A program made the translations under genes and the position numbers. Positions 49,540 to 59,932 of a DNA stretch of 64,000 bases are shown piece by piece (the stretch's first letter is position 1; the number at the start of each line of letters is the position of its first letter). Location of the stretch: positions 62,001-126,000 of the forward strand of contig NW_024086423.1 of NCBI RefSeq assembly GCF_009730915.1, in the 5' to 3' direction. The DNA is from Dioscorea cayenensis subsp. rotundata. Taxonomy: Eukaryota; Streptophyta; Magnoliopsida; Dioscoreales; Dioscoreaceae. The notes below the pieces were generated by a model. The model saw only the letters and a list, made by a program, of their open reading frames with translations, did no database searches and was not told the DNA's origin.

Positions 49540-50240
49540 ACAGATACTCAACACAACATGACATGAAACGGGCACTGTGACACGCAACACAACATGACAT
49601 GACACAGGCACTGCGACACGGTAATTATTAAAAAATAAAGACATGGGTACGACAAGACACGGCAATAAAAAATATTTTAAATATATATCTATTAAGTAAA
49701 ATATTTATTGTAAATGCAAATATTTATATTTTCCATACTTAAGGTTATTTGTTTTATAATTTATTTTGATTTTGATTTTATTATGTATGTTAGAAATCAT
49801 ATATGCTTATTTGATGAGAAGAAAAATAGACCCATTAGCACAGATCATACATCTGTGTTACAAACAATCAACGGCGAGGATCATCCCGGCTTTTAAAGAA
49901 AAAACCCTAGATCTTAAAAAAAAGCCTTCGGCTCCAAGGTGAGAGCTCGTCTCATAGCCGTCTTCCTTTATTTCCCATAACTATCTTCCTCCGCTCCACC
50001 TCTCATCACCTCCCTTCCTCTTTTTTCTAATCCCCCGCAAGCCTTGGCAAAGCCCACAACCCCTATAGACACAAGCCCAAGACCCAGCTAAGGCCCCAAC
50101 TTCCTTGATCTTCCAAAAAAGGAGATGGTGATGAAGTCAATGAGGGCTTTGACCGCGATGGTGGCAAGAGCGTCGAACTTCATGTCTAGCTGTGTTGACG
50201 GCATGCCTGTGTTGGACACCGGCGCAACACCAGTACGTCT
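49540..50240. other. Unidentified insertion in intron 1 of copy B
   Basis: This block is absent from the aligned intron of copies A and D. It begins with a short imperfect repeat of AACACAACATGACATGA(A/C)AC (about 49549, 49587) and includes a GC-richer, Pro-codon-like stretch (49950-50240). I see neither clear inverted ends nor an intact frame. Confidence 0.4.
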
Positions 50241-50279
50241 TTGATGTGAGGGAAAATAGATGAGAAGGAAAGAAAATTA

Positions 50280-50575
50280 CTCCATCTGTCCCATTGTAAG
50301 TGTCCACTCTTATAAGCTTTTAATTTCCCAAATTATCTGTCCACCTAACTAATTTAAGTGCTAATTTCTAAATTTAACTTTACTTATCTATTTAAATATA
50401 TTGTTTTCTACCACTATTGTTTTAAATGCACAGTCTTAGTGGATGGAAGCTAAATGATGGGTACAATGGAAAAGTAAGCTAAATGTTTGTGAAATTTTGA
50501 TTCCGACTACTTTTTTTTACCCTTTGTGAAATGATTAAGGTGGACACTTATGATGGGATGGACCGACAGAGGGAG
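50280..50575. mobile_element. Stowaway MITE
   Basis: The left end CTCCATCTGTCCCATTGTAA and right end (inverted) CTCCCTCTGTCGGTCCATCC are both followed by AAGTGTCCAC. TA dinucleotides flank both sides (50278-50279, 50576-50577). These are the standard Stowaway ends of the Tc1/mariner group; it is non-coding. Confidence 0.85.
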
Positions 50576-51214
50576 TAAAAGATAGAAATTTGATTTAGTG
50601 CATTACTTGGGTCAAGACAATAAAATTGATAGATAATGCTCATCTTCTTCACCATTGTTCTCTTAACTTTTATTTGGCATCAATCTTCCAAATACTGGGA
50701 AACAAACATGGAATGTGGAGTTTTATTATTAGTTTAATAAATTTCCTTTTAGGTTATGATTTTTGTAGGCATCTCACCCTTATGATTGTGATGTTTTTCT
50801 TGCCATTTTTTCTTTTGTTTAATTGCATCCAGAGTGTTTACCACAACCTCTTCTATTCTCTTTTTTTTTTTGTGACAATTAAATTAAGGATTTGCACGAG
50901 TATAGTGAAGAATGTGAATTATGAACAATTTCCCTTTCAAGCAAGGCACAGTACAAGCAATCTACAAGCAATTGAGGCACTTGCCAAGTCTTTTATTTTT
51001 TTTATTTTATTTTTTTTTATAGTATAGTTACTATTAGGTGTCCTACAAGGAAAGCGGATGAGCAGTTAAGTAACTCTGGAAGTCAAGCCTTTTCCTTCCT
51101 TGATTTAGTTCCTTAACACAAGCAATCTCAAAGTCTTCAAACTAGCCGACTTTCATGTTCAAATGATCTGGAGAAGCTAAACATCATTATATTTGAGTCC
51201 CACTTTTGGTATAT

Positions 51215-51318
51215 GGGAAAGTAAACTTTGCAGAGAAGTAAAGCTTGTGAAAGACTTTCACAAGTTAGATTTTAATATGAACTATGTAAAGTAATAGTTT
51301 TTATGCAATTACTTTCCC
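51215..51318. mobile_element. Small inverted-repeat element (MITE-like)
   Basis: GGGAAAGTAA at the left and TTACTTTCCC at the right are perfect 10-bp inverted ends around 104 bp, with a second internal palindrome (GTGAAAGACTTTCAC). A related GGAAAGTAATTG...AAGTCTTTCACTGC piece is near 56553. Confidence 0.5.
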
Positions 51319-51660
51319 TTTGAACAGGGAAAATGATTCATAGGGGAGAGGGTGTGAAAAGGGTTATATAGTGGCTGTGAAAATGTGAGACAAGTGAAAT
51401 TCCAATACTACCCCCTTATTTAAGTAAAAAAAATTTCTTTATCTTTTCTTGTCTTTGAAAACCATAAAGCAAAACTTCTCCGCTTTTCTTTCATTTCCAA
51501 AATCTTAGGGCAAGAGGGATCACTCCTTAGATCTTTTCTTATATTTTTCTTACTTTTTCAATATTTTTTTTTGTGGTGATACTTGTTTTTTGTTATTTTT
51601 TTGCCTTTTTGGAATAGGATTTTGGTTTTATGTATGTTTTTAATGAGTTCATTTAATGTA

Positions 51661-51911
51661 CTTCCTCCATTCCTTTTTATCTGTCATGGTTAACCGAATC
51701 TCACTTACCAAGAAATTTAGTTATTTCACAAATTTTTATAAAAAATTACTTATCTTTTCAAAATTACCCCTAATTTATATTTTCACATTTCTCTCTTATA
51801 TTTAATTCCAAGAAGAGAGTTGAATATAGTGTTAAGGGTAGTTTTAGAAAAAAAATATTAATAAATGCTTCTTAATGTTAGAAAATGACAGATAAAAAGG
51901 AACGGAGGGAG
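51661..51911. mobile_element. Stowaway MITE
   Basis: The left end CTTCCTCCATTCCTTTTTAT and the inverted right end CTCCCTCCGTTCCTTTTTAT are both followed by CTGTCAT, with TA on both flanks (51659-51660, 51912-51913). Confidence 0.88.
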
Positions 51912-51980
51912 TACAAGGGTTTGGTGGTGGGATATTGACTTTTATATGGTTTTTGTTTTTGTTTTAAAATTTTAACTTGA

Positions 51981-52382
51981 GTGATCAAGGGCAAATTGAG
52001 AATGGATATAACTTTACATATAAACTTATTCAAACCAAATGAAGGAATTAACTTTACATGCATTTCAAATACAATTTTCATTATACAATTTTCAGCACTA
52101 ACAAGTTCCAATTTTTTAAATCTACTGCCAGGTGAGCCATACAAGGATAGGGAATTTAACTTATGTTGATCTCTGGCTGATCATGATTCACATGCTATGA
52201 GGGATATCGACCCAATTGGGCCTTCTATTTCAGAGGTAGGAACTGGAACATCTTGTGATCCACATACCAGCATCACTATGGAACCAGCGCAGCTGGGCTT
52301 ACTTATTGGCAAATCAATTTCAGAGACAATACAGAAATTACAGGAGAATTTTTCTGTTAATTCACCAAACAAACCAATCTAA
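51981..52382 (+). pseudogene. MP (BC1)-like fossil region of the endogenous geminivirus, 3' part
   Basis: The clearest match is the tail: RDIDPIGPSISEVG and SITMEPAQLGLLIGKSISET, against family text of the type YRDLTRLGTSVLDPG and SITMSVAQLNELVRSTVQE. LPGEP (family: RPGES) and KGKLRM (family: KGKLKL) upstream are weaker support. It faces the NSP-like region tail to tail, exactly as BC1 faces BV1 in DNA-B. Broken fossil; the 5' part of the gene is absent. Confidence 0.62.
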
Positions 52383-52643
52383 AATGTATGCCGCTGTGCG
52401 GCCATATTTAAATATAATATGTAGGCTACAATGGTTATTTACAGGATTATGTATTTTACAGTTTATGTAAAAATTTTCAAGGATTTTAATGTATTTGTAT
52501 GAGTATGTATATATTTTGTTATAGAGATGTAGTAATCTTTAATTTATTCCTGTTTTTGTATTTGTTTTGTTATATATTTATCTGAATGAATTTTAACAAG
52601 AAATACATGCAATGTACATAATTCAGTTACTTTAAATACATCA

Positions 52644-53354
52644 TTACACATAACCAATCCTTGTATTAATACCCAACTGTACAGAAGTGGTTCCTTCACT
52701 ATACCAAGTACAATACAGAAGCAATGCATTCTTCAATGTGTTGGTGTATTGCCCGGTCTTTATTTTAGTTTCATCACGGAACACTGATCATACCGGATAC
52801 CTAGATGACAATTTAATATACCGCCGTATGTCTTCAATATACAAGGCACCTGGTTTATTGATTACAATTTTCTTCTTACAGATTAGGGAGTATCTTGATC
52901 TTAGGGATGACTTAATTAATGCATCTGCTGTGTAGTTTTCACTAACATTAAATATATCCTTAAAATCTGGAAGTGTCATTCCTCGTGGTCTCATGTCTTT
53001 CACTACAAATACACTAAGAACGCCCTGTAGTAAATATCTTGACTTATCATCAACAACCATCATATTTTGTTCTGGCAATTTCATAACTTTAACAGTTCCG
53101 GTTAAATACAAGGATCTCAGCATTATGATTGATTTCTCCCTCTCGTTATCTTTTATACCAAATGATGGTAAGCTGAGATAGTTTATTGACCTATTACCAG
53201 GTTTAACAAGGTTTGCACCGAATTTAATAGGTTTTGTAATATAATTGATTTTAGATCACAGTAATGGTTTTTTTGTGATGATCCCAGTCAGTAGCCCACG
53301 AGAGTGCTGACGTCTGCCGTAGAACGGTTGTCTGTATGGATATTTGTTCTTCAT
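52644..53354 (-). pseudogene. NSP (BV1)-like fossil region of the endogenous geminivirus
   Basis: The minus-strand peptide text resembles begomovirus nuclear shuttle protein in order: a basic start (MKNKYPYRQPFYGRRQHSRG), LRSLYLTGTVKVMKL (family: LKRLRFKGTVKIERV), GVLSVFVVKDMRPRG (family: GVFSLVVVVDRKPH), a DIFN...DALIKSSLRSRYSLI stretch (family: TPSLKDRFYIRH), and NTLKNALLLYCTW (family: NISKNALLVYYCW). NSP carries viral DNA out of the nucleus. The region is broken and is treated as a fossil; it need not be expressed. Confidence 0.72.
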
Positions 53355-53782
53355 ATACAGGGTATTATACCAAAGCTAGTATATGGTTGTCTGTTCCTAT
53401 AATACATATACATGTTAGGGAATGCCATCTCTGCATGTAATAATAACCGTTGGCTAGTAATTTATATAGGACTTATATAACACTGTTATTTGCGTAAATT
53501 ATATGCTAAAGGCTAGTATTAATAGATATTAGTACCTACTATCCTGTACTACTTATTTTAATACAAAACTATTAGTACTAATGATATTTATTTACATAAA
53601 CCCGGTTTATATGTACTCAAATGAAAGAGAGATTACTTACATTAGACTGTCGCCTGAGAAATAATTTCTCTATGCATCACGTGGTGGATCCCACAAACAC
53701 TACGTACACAAGATTGATCCAACTTTAATTCAAAACTGACCAATCTGGCAATGCCATGTGGCGGTACGGAGCGGCCATCCGC

Positions 53783-55410
53783 AGCACACGTATAAAAATT
53801 TAAAAATAAAAATAAAATTTACAATTATTTCATTTTTCTCTAAAGTAAGAGAAATATGTTGTGTCGACTGCAATTAAAAGGGTAATAATTGTGAATGTTT
53901 GTTATAATTTAAGCTATTAATCATTCTCTTAATTTTTGTGATAAAAATCATAAATGATATTTATCATATGGAGATTTTAGATAATAATCAAGGTATTTAG
54001 GGGATGATTGTATGAAGAATTAAGGGGTGGATTAAGCCTAGTTTAAAATTTTGACAAATGCTCTTTTTATGGTTTAGTCCCTTTTTTTATATAAATATAG
54101 AGGTTAATTTAGATTAAGGTACTCCCACTACAAGTCTGCAACCTCGAAATAGCTTAATCTAGATTATGAGACATACAAAAATTTTTATCACATTTTTTTT
54201 TGTTATTAGAAATTTCAGTTGTTTCTTTTGCATCCTTAACTCATCACCCTTTTGTGAGCGAGTGCTTGTGGTTTTTTTTTCTTAATCTTTAACCTATTAT
54301 TTTGTGATTTTTTAGGATAGCGTGTGTTTTTATAATAATGGAGATAACAATGATACAAATATAATACAAATGTCACCAATTAACTATAGTTAAATAATTT
54401 TTATATGTATTATTATTAAAAGTATGAATTATCATATATTTTGGTTTGATTCTTGTGTTATTTAATTTTGTTCCAACAGTGTTATTATATTATATTTTAT
54501 ATATTATATTAAGTATTATGCAATAGCTGCATTATAAGTTGAAAATGAAATTATATGGCTAATTAAATTAGTTTAAGCAACTGATGTTATTGAAGGCATT
54601 GTTGTTTTTTTGCTTTAATTGGCAAGTTTGGGTGGTCAATCAATTTGTTTTCTACTGGCAAATAAAGGTAGATTTTGGAGAATTAAATAGGCTAATTTAA
54701 TAAAATATTGTGTTTTTTTAAATTATATCCCAAAATACGCATTTCCATAATTATTTATAGAAATGCGCATTTTATATTTTTTTATTATTTTTTTAAATTA
54801 GCCGGTCCCATTGTGGTTTTTTAATATTTAAATTTATTTTTTAAAAAAACTAAAGGCCTATTATTTTTTTAATATTAAGTTTTTATTTTTTAAAAAACTG
54901 CGGCCCGGTAGTTTTTAAATTAAAAATATTTTACATCCAAACCCTTATAATTTTCATTAATTTTTCTTATAACTTATTTTTTCTCACTTCTACTATATTA
55001 TTTTTACTTTCACTAATTGTAACCGGCTGTTAATAATTTAAATAAATAATTTTAATATTTTTTCATTATAAGGGGTTGTTGGGATGAATTATTTGTGGCA
55101 TATGGCACCTACCCCATTCATGAGAGCCATTGGATGAAATTGATCTTGGGCATCCATTTGTTAGGTGGAGGCCTATATAAACCCTCAAAGTTCCTTTTCT
55201 AAAACACACAAGTATTTCTATAAGAAAAAAATTATCAATAAAAAAACTACAATGACAAAAATTTTAAAGAAGAGCTTCTCTCTATATTTGGGTACTTATT
55301 TTAGAGTATAAAATTATGGCATAATATAGGTATTATGGCATAAAAAAATATTCCACTTAGAGTGGAATATTTTCCCATTGCAAAAAGTCTCTCTCTTTTT
55401 TAATCCAGCC
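53783..55410. other. AT-rich spacer right of the geminivirus fossil
   Basis: Very AT-rich. It contains TATATAAACCC near 55171, which could be a promoter, but I see no supported gene after it. A short palindrome ATATTCCACTTAGAGTGGAATAT is split at 55348-55370. Inverted text AATTATGGCATA (55310) and TATGCCATAATT (55582) hints at MITE ends. Confidence 0.4.
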
Positions 55411-55530
55411 ACCAGTCATCAATCTACTGACGGTCCGGCCAACCTCCGGCGATCAGCCACCGGTCTGGCCAGCCTCCGGAGACCGGCCACCAGTCCCCCG
55501 ACGGTCCGGTCGTCGATCACCCAGTCCCCG
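55411..55530. repeat. GC-rich CCGGCC-type low-complexity patch
   Basis: Repeats of the kind CAGCCACCGGTC, GACGGTCCGGCC and GGCCACCAGTCC make a sharply GC-rich island in AT-rich DNA, between the weak inverted repeats noted in the flanking spacer. Confidence 0.5.
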
Positions 55531-55997
55531 TAATGTTTTTTTTTATTTTGTTAACCAAACACTAATTCTGTAAGAATAAAATATGCCATAATTTCTGTAA
55601 TAATCACTTGCACTTCCTGCATAATAAAATTATACCATTTTTTTATTTTACAGCCAAACATGCCCTAAAAGGAATTAAAACAAAAAATCAAGGCGTTTTA
55701 GTGCCTTCCACTCTTAATCCTCCATCTAAACACCCTTCAGTAATTTTTTTTTCTAATTAGCGGTTTATATTTACTAATAATAATTAATAATTTTTCAAAT
55801 ATAATCAAGGATTAATATTTCTTCAACTATTTTCAAATCTTTTAAATACATTAATAATATTAACATTAATTAATGGCCGGATGGGCTTTGAACAAGATTG
55901 GGCTTTTTATATTCAACATATTATCTTCCTTTGAAATTCCACAAAGACAATCTTTCTGGATGTTCAGAGCAAGAAACAAAATATTTTTTTGCTAAAC

Positions 55998-56450
55998 ATG
56001 TTGAGAGCAACTCATCTTTCTTCCTTCTCTTCCCCATCCTTCTTCCTACCCAACCTCAGACTCCCTCCCACTCATCTCCTCCTCTTCTCTCCCCTTCTCT
56101 CCTTTGAGAGGCCCCTGCTACTCTTCTCTTCCATTGCTTCACCTCCCTAGACTCTTCACACCCACCTTTTCACCTCCTTCCTCTTGTTCTCTCTTTAGCT
56201 GGAATCCATTCATGGGGACTAACCCCAGACTTTCAGGAAAAGGTTTGCCATCACTTTCTTTTTCTGTTTTTCCATCAAGAAATTCCAAGTTTTGTGCTTT
56301 GTTGAACTGTCTTTATGGCTTCTCTTTTTGCAGTTTGGTTTAGTGCTGGGAATGGTGAGTTGCAGAGTAAAGAGATATTAGTTCAGCACTTGCTTGTTGG
56401 TGGAGATGACCTTCAGCTCTTGGTGGAGCTACAAAAACGGATTTCTGGAG
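55998..56450 (+). pseudogene. 5' fragment of a rhodanese/PpiC-domain (STR12-like) gene
   Basis: Two exons, 55998-56242 and 56334-56450. The first starts MLRATHLSSFSS with a Ser/Pro/Leu-rich chloroplast-transit-like sequence and continues, in another frame after about 56100, as LFTPTFSPPSSCSLFSWNPF. The second encodes SAGNGELQSKEILVQHLLVG then DDLQLLVELQKRISGG, the start of the parvulin (PpiC) domain of the plastid rhodanese/PpiC protein STR12. A frame break in exon 1 and loss of everything after the second exon make it a truncated duplicate. It is joined directly to Ulp1 copy C. A transcript could in principle join both. Confidence 0.72.
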
Positions 56451-56599
56451 GTATTATTTGGTTGAATTACCAAATGAAGGAATTAACTTTACATGCATTT
56501 CAAATACAATTTTCATTATACATACCAAATATTATGTTGTTACTTTGTATGGAAAGTAATTGTAGGAAAAGACTTTACTACTGCAAAAGTCTTTCACTG

Positions 56600-57665
56600 C
56601 AAAGCACTAAATGGCCCCTTGGAATGAGTTACTTGGGTTTGAGCTAGTTATGATGATGTAGCTGTATCGACTTACTGCGATATGAAAATGTATCCTTATT
56701 GATCCAGGGATTTGTGGAAGACTATATCAGAAGAGAAGAGGCACCCCTTGATTCTTTATGTTTTTCTATGTATATGGGAGGATTCGCAAGAGAGAATGTG
56801 CTTAATTGGGTCACAAGAAGCATATATGTTTCATGGAAGCATGTTTTGGTTCCCATTGTTTGCTGGTGAGTATCTCTTACAGATAGAAATTCTATTTTTT
56901 TCTTGGTGGCTTGACTTAATTGATTCAATTAGGCCTTTAAAAAAAAAATTATAGGGACCACGGGAGGCTACTTACCTTTTGTAACTTTGGAGAAACAACA
57001 CAAACAAACAACAAAAACCTTGCATGACACTGCTAGATTCATTCCAATGAGCAGATCCAATGAAGCTGGAGCCCTATATATGAAGGCCTGCAATTGTTTT
57101 GCACCTTTCCTTTACATGCTATTATAATTAAAACACATAATTCTTTGTTTCACATTTGTCAAAGGCTTTGTTGAACTTTTGGCAACTGTTTCTTACAATT
57201 CTCATTAACCTGCCTGATTTATAAAATGCATATTATCCTGATTCTTCATTTGGTACTATTATTCTGTTGTTTGTCACATAATGTCCCTGTGCCTTCAATC
57301 CGTCACTATGAAAGGATGGAATCACCCAACAGTAGTTGCTCATTGTTTTGTTTATCTATTGTCATTCATCTTTGGATAATGGATACCTGTCCGAGATCCT
57401 ATTTTGTTGTACTAATTTGGAAAAGATGTTCCTTTTAATGATAACTAGAATTGATGAGGCTGAGTAAGAATGCTAATGCATTACTTGGGTGTTGTTAGTA
57501 TAGTAAAAAATTACTATAGCTCACCCCCCAATATCTAAATATGGTTGTGCGTCATCATACCTACCAGCATGCATCCAAAAACATAGAAGATGTTTCTTCC
57601 CTCAAGCTATAGATGCTTAAGTTACCATAAAGAGAGCAGGCCTTGGTGCAAGGATAGGGTTTCTC
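56600..57665 (+). pseudogene. Ulp1 protease copy C, degraded
   Basis: Exon 3-like sequence starts at 56709 (DLWKTISEEKR, then frame breaks) and ends at a good donor TGCTG/GTGAGT (about 56871). Exon 4-like sequence at about 56955-57090 keeps TTTTGTAACTTTGGAGAAA and GCTAGATTCATTCCAA but has lost frame and the catalytic HWSL text. The following intron aligns to copies A and D up to about 57450. A trace of exon 8 is at about 57610-57657 (GCAGGCCTTGGTGCAAGG). Exons 5-7, with the catalytic Cys, are missing, so no protease can be made. Confidence 0.7.
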
Positions 57666-57689
57666 ATTAATGATCAGTTAAAATGTGGG

Positions 57690-59105
57690 AAGATTGATAG
57701 CAAAGATTCTTGGTCCTTGGAGTCATACCTGAAAGACCCAAGCCAAGCTGCTGCTTTCACACACATCAAAGATGGCGCTGTTGCAAAAGATAAGAGGTCT
57801 CCTCTGTTTACTGCTGGGGAAAGTCCACAAGATGCTGACCTTGGCAAAAGGCTGAAAGTTTTTTGGTTGTTGCTGAGTCAAAAGGAAGGTTTGTTTACTT
57901 TTGCCCTTGACCCATCTCCTGAGATAATATTTGACATTGGGAAATGTACATCTTTGGTGACTATCATAACTTTCGTGCAATGAAAATTAAATTTTGCATT
58001 GTCATATTCCTATTTTTTTGATGCAGTGTATGGATCTGATCAGTAAAGAAGAACCAAATAGATTTGATGTCTTGAACTGCAGATTGGTTAGTGCAATATC
58101 TATATTTTGAATGTGTAAGCTTGAGTAAAGATTTCCTGCACTATTTGATTGTAGTATCTAGTGGATGGCACGCAATGTGTTAATTTTCAGTGTTGATGAA
58201 TCTTTGGGTGGGAGGTTAGTTAGATATATCTATCTCCACTATCCACACATATTTGCTACATAATTTACCTTTTTTCCCCCTTAAGAAACATATATTTGAA
58301 GGAATATTAATTTTGCGATGTATATGTTACATCATCAATTTGAGCTCAGAGAAACTTAGAGAAGCAGTTTGTTTGAATGTCTGCCCTTTCTTTTGGTTGT
58401 GATGGTAACATACCTAGGGAGAATTTTGCTTTTGTAAAATAACTATTTTTAGTTTGAGTTATTGATGTTAATCACTTATAGATATAAGCAACCTAAAAGA
58501 ATAAATCATTTGCAAAGTCTTTTCTTGCTTTCTCGTTTGGCACCTTTTGTTTTCTTATTTCAAGTAGAAGATATTAGCACTGCCAATTAGTTTCTGTTGA
58601 CCACAGCTCATCAATGTGTCCTATTGGCCGAGTTGGATAAGTAATGAAGGTTGCCTGCCAAAATTCTTACAACAAAAATTCCACTTGGAGCTGGTTGACA
58701 AGGTAGCTCATGTTAGTCCTATTATTTCCTTCACATTCATTCATATCTAACATATGGTGTAGCATATCTTCCGATTCTCCATATCCCTACCTTACTTAAT
58801 GGGTAAAGTTTTTCACTCTTGCTTGTCGTTTTCTGATTTCTGCTTTCTGTAATGGTTTTCTTGATCATGTCAAATTTGATAGGTTTCTTTGTACCACTGA
58901 AATTTTACTGAAATTGTCTTTTTCCCCCTTCTATTAGTGAGCCTTAGAGGTGGAAAATACGGTGATATGGACTTGTTGTCAATTTAATTGTAGTCTTAGA
59001 TCTTCTGTGTTAGCTTCAAACTCTTCCGATTTTCATCCATTAAGCTTTACACTTGATGCTTAACAGGAGGCAAGGGACTGTGAGAAGCAGAGCACCAACA
59101 GAAGA
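57690..59105 (+). other. Exon-like segments of an unidentified gene fragment
   Basis: Three to four segments with splice-like borders are not part of the Ulp1 copies. About 57674-57888 encodes SWSLESYLKDPSQAAAFTHI then KDGAVAKDKRSPLFTAGESP and LGKRLKVFWLLLSQKE. 58027-58087 follows a GATGCAG acceptor. About 58609-58701 encodes LINVSYWPSWISNEGCLPKF, ending at LVDK/GTAGCT. About 59067-59115 encodes EARDCEKQSTNRRACM then stop. The good codon pattern suggests a real or recently dead exon set. I do not recognise the family. The junction after the first segment reaches a stop quickly, so it may be a broken copy. Confidence 0.4.
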
Positions 59106-59397
59106 GCATGCATGTGACCGCTTCGAGAATCTTCTACTCTGTGACTGATGGTACAAGAATTTACTGGAACTTATCCTTAGAACATCATGTTCAGAATGTT
59201 CTTTTCTTTAGCATGTATTTGTAATCACACAAGCATGCATTGAGTCTCTATTGTGGTTTAAAGTTGTCAAACTGAATTTCACTTAATTGCAATATTTAAT
59301 CATGATCACCTAGAAGTCAGCTTTTGAGTCATACCATATCATAGAGAATTAGCAATCCTGCCTAACTTTTAAACCATTCATTATGAATCATTGGAAT

Positions 59398-59562
59398 TGT
59401 TGGAAATATAGTACCACATCGGTTGTGTGATAGTAGTATAATGGGTTTATATATAGTTATAGGGGTAGAGCCACTAAGTCTTGAGACTTTTTGGTGTAAG
59501 ATCCCTAAACCCATATAGAGTCCATATAGGGCCCACTAGTACCAAAAATATAAAATTTAACA
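59398..59562. mobile_element. Solo LTR (small LTR element fossil)
   Basis: 165 bp beginning TGTTGGAAATATAG and ending TTTAACA (TG...CA ends), with the common plant CCACATCGGTTG motif. It is flanked by a perfect 5-bp direct repeat GGAAT (59393-59397, 59563-59567). No internal region is present, so it is a recombined remnant, of TRIM-like size. The intact target repeat suggests moderate age. Confidence 0.8.
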
Positions 59563-59932
59563 GGAATGATGCAACAAATTATAATTAGGTTTGTTGGAAC
59601 CTGACCAATAAGTTACACCATATATTATAAAGTGTAATATTAATGAACTTCCTAATTTGTTACCCACCTTGGTAAGAACCATATCTGAACACATCAGTAA
59701 TCAAATAATAAAAAAATTTTAAAATTCAAAGTTACAATTATCTATTTTTGGCATAAAAAAAGCCAATAAATTTTTCCCCTAAATCATTAAAACTGCTTGC
59801 AATGAATGTGCATTTAATGCATAACAAGATAAATGGTACCAAGCTCAAAGTCTTCGATGTCCAATATTTATCTTCTGCACAGCACCAAAAAGGGGTTAAA
59901 CAAGCCAGCTTTCTCTGTGGCATTTGGCAACT

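Larger units (their letters stand above)
49150..51205 (+). pseudogene. Ulp1 protease copy B, 5' remnant
   Basis: Exon 1-like sequence with its donor (GAGAGAATCGAG/GTAAGTG, near 49163-49186) and the following intron text align to copies A and D. A degraded exon 2 is at about 51030-51205 (AAGGAAAGC, GAGCAGTTAAGTAACTCTGG, GTTCAAATGATCTGGAGAAG). The would-be start codon is directly followed by a stop (ATGACGTAG), and exon 2 has internal frame breaks. Nothing of exons 3-9 follows, so the copy is a 5' fragment. The intron holds a ~700-bp insertion (about 49540-50240) and a Stowaway MITE (50280-50575). Confidence 0.7.
51975..53782 (-). other. Endogenous geminivirus fossil, DNA-B-like component
   Basis: About 1.8 kb of virus-derived DNA, in the layout of a bipartite begomovirus DNA-B and written on the minus strand. 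Reading from high to low coordinate: one arm of the origin stem (GCGGCCATCC on the plus strand, 53771-53780), a ~430-bp intergenic region, an NSP-like region (52644-53354), a short spacer, and the tail of an MP-like region facing it (ends 52382). Family: Geminiviridae. It is broken, with a handful of breaks and most of the MP-like part lost. Its base composition has drifted towards the AT-rich host, suggesting an old insertion. The left edge is uncertain (51960-52130). Endogenous geminivirus DNA is known in tobacco and yam, mostly as Rep-type sequence. Confidence 0.75.

Noticed and set aside
49714-49896. 60-codon frame inside the copy B intron insertion
   Set aside because: AT-rich, no domain, spans the boundary of different sequence blocks.
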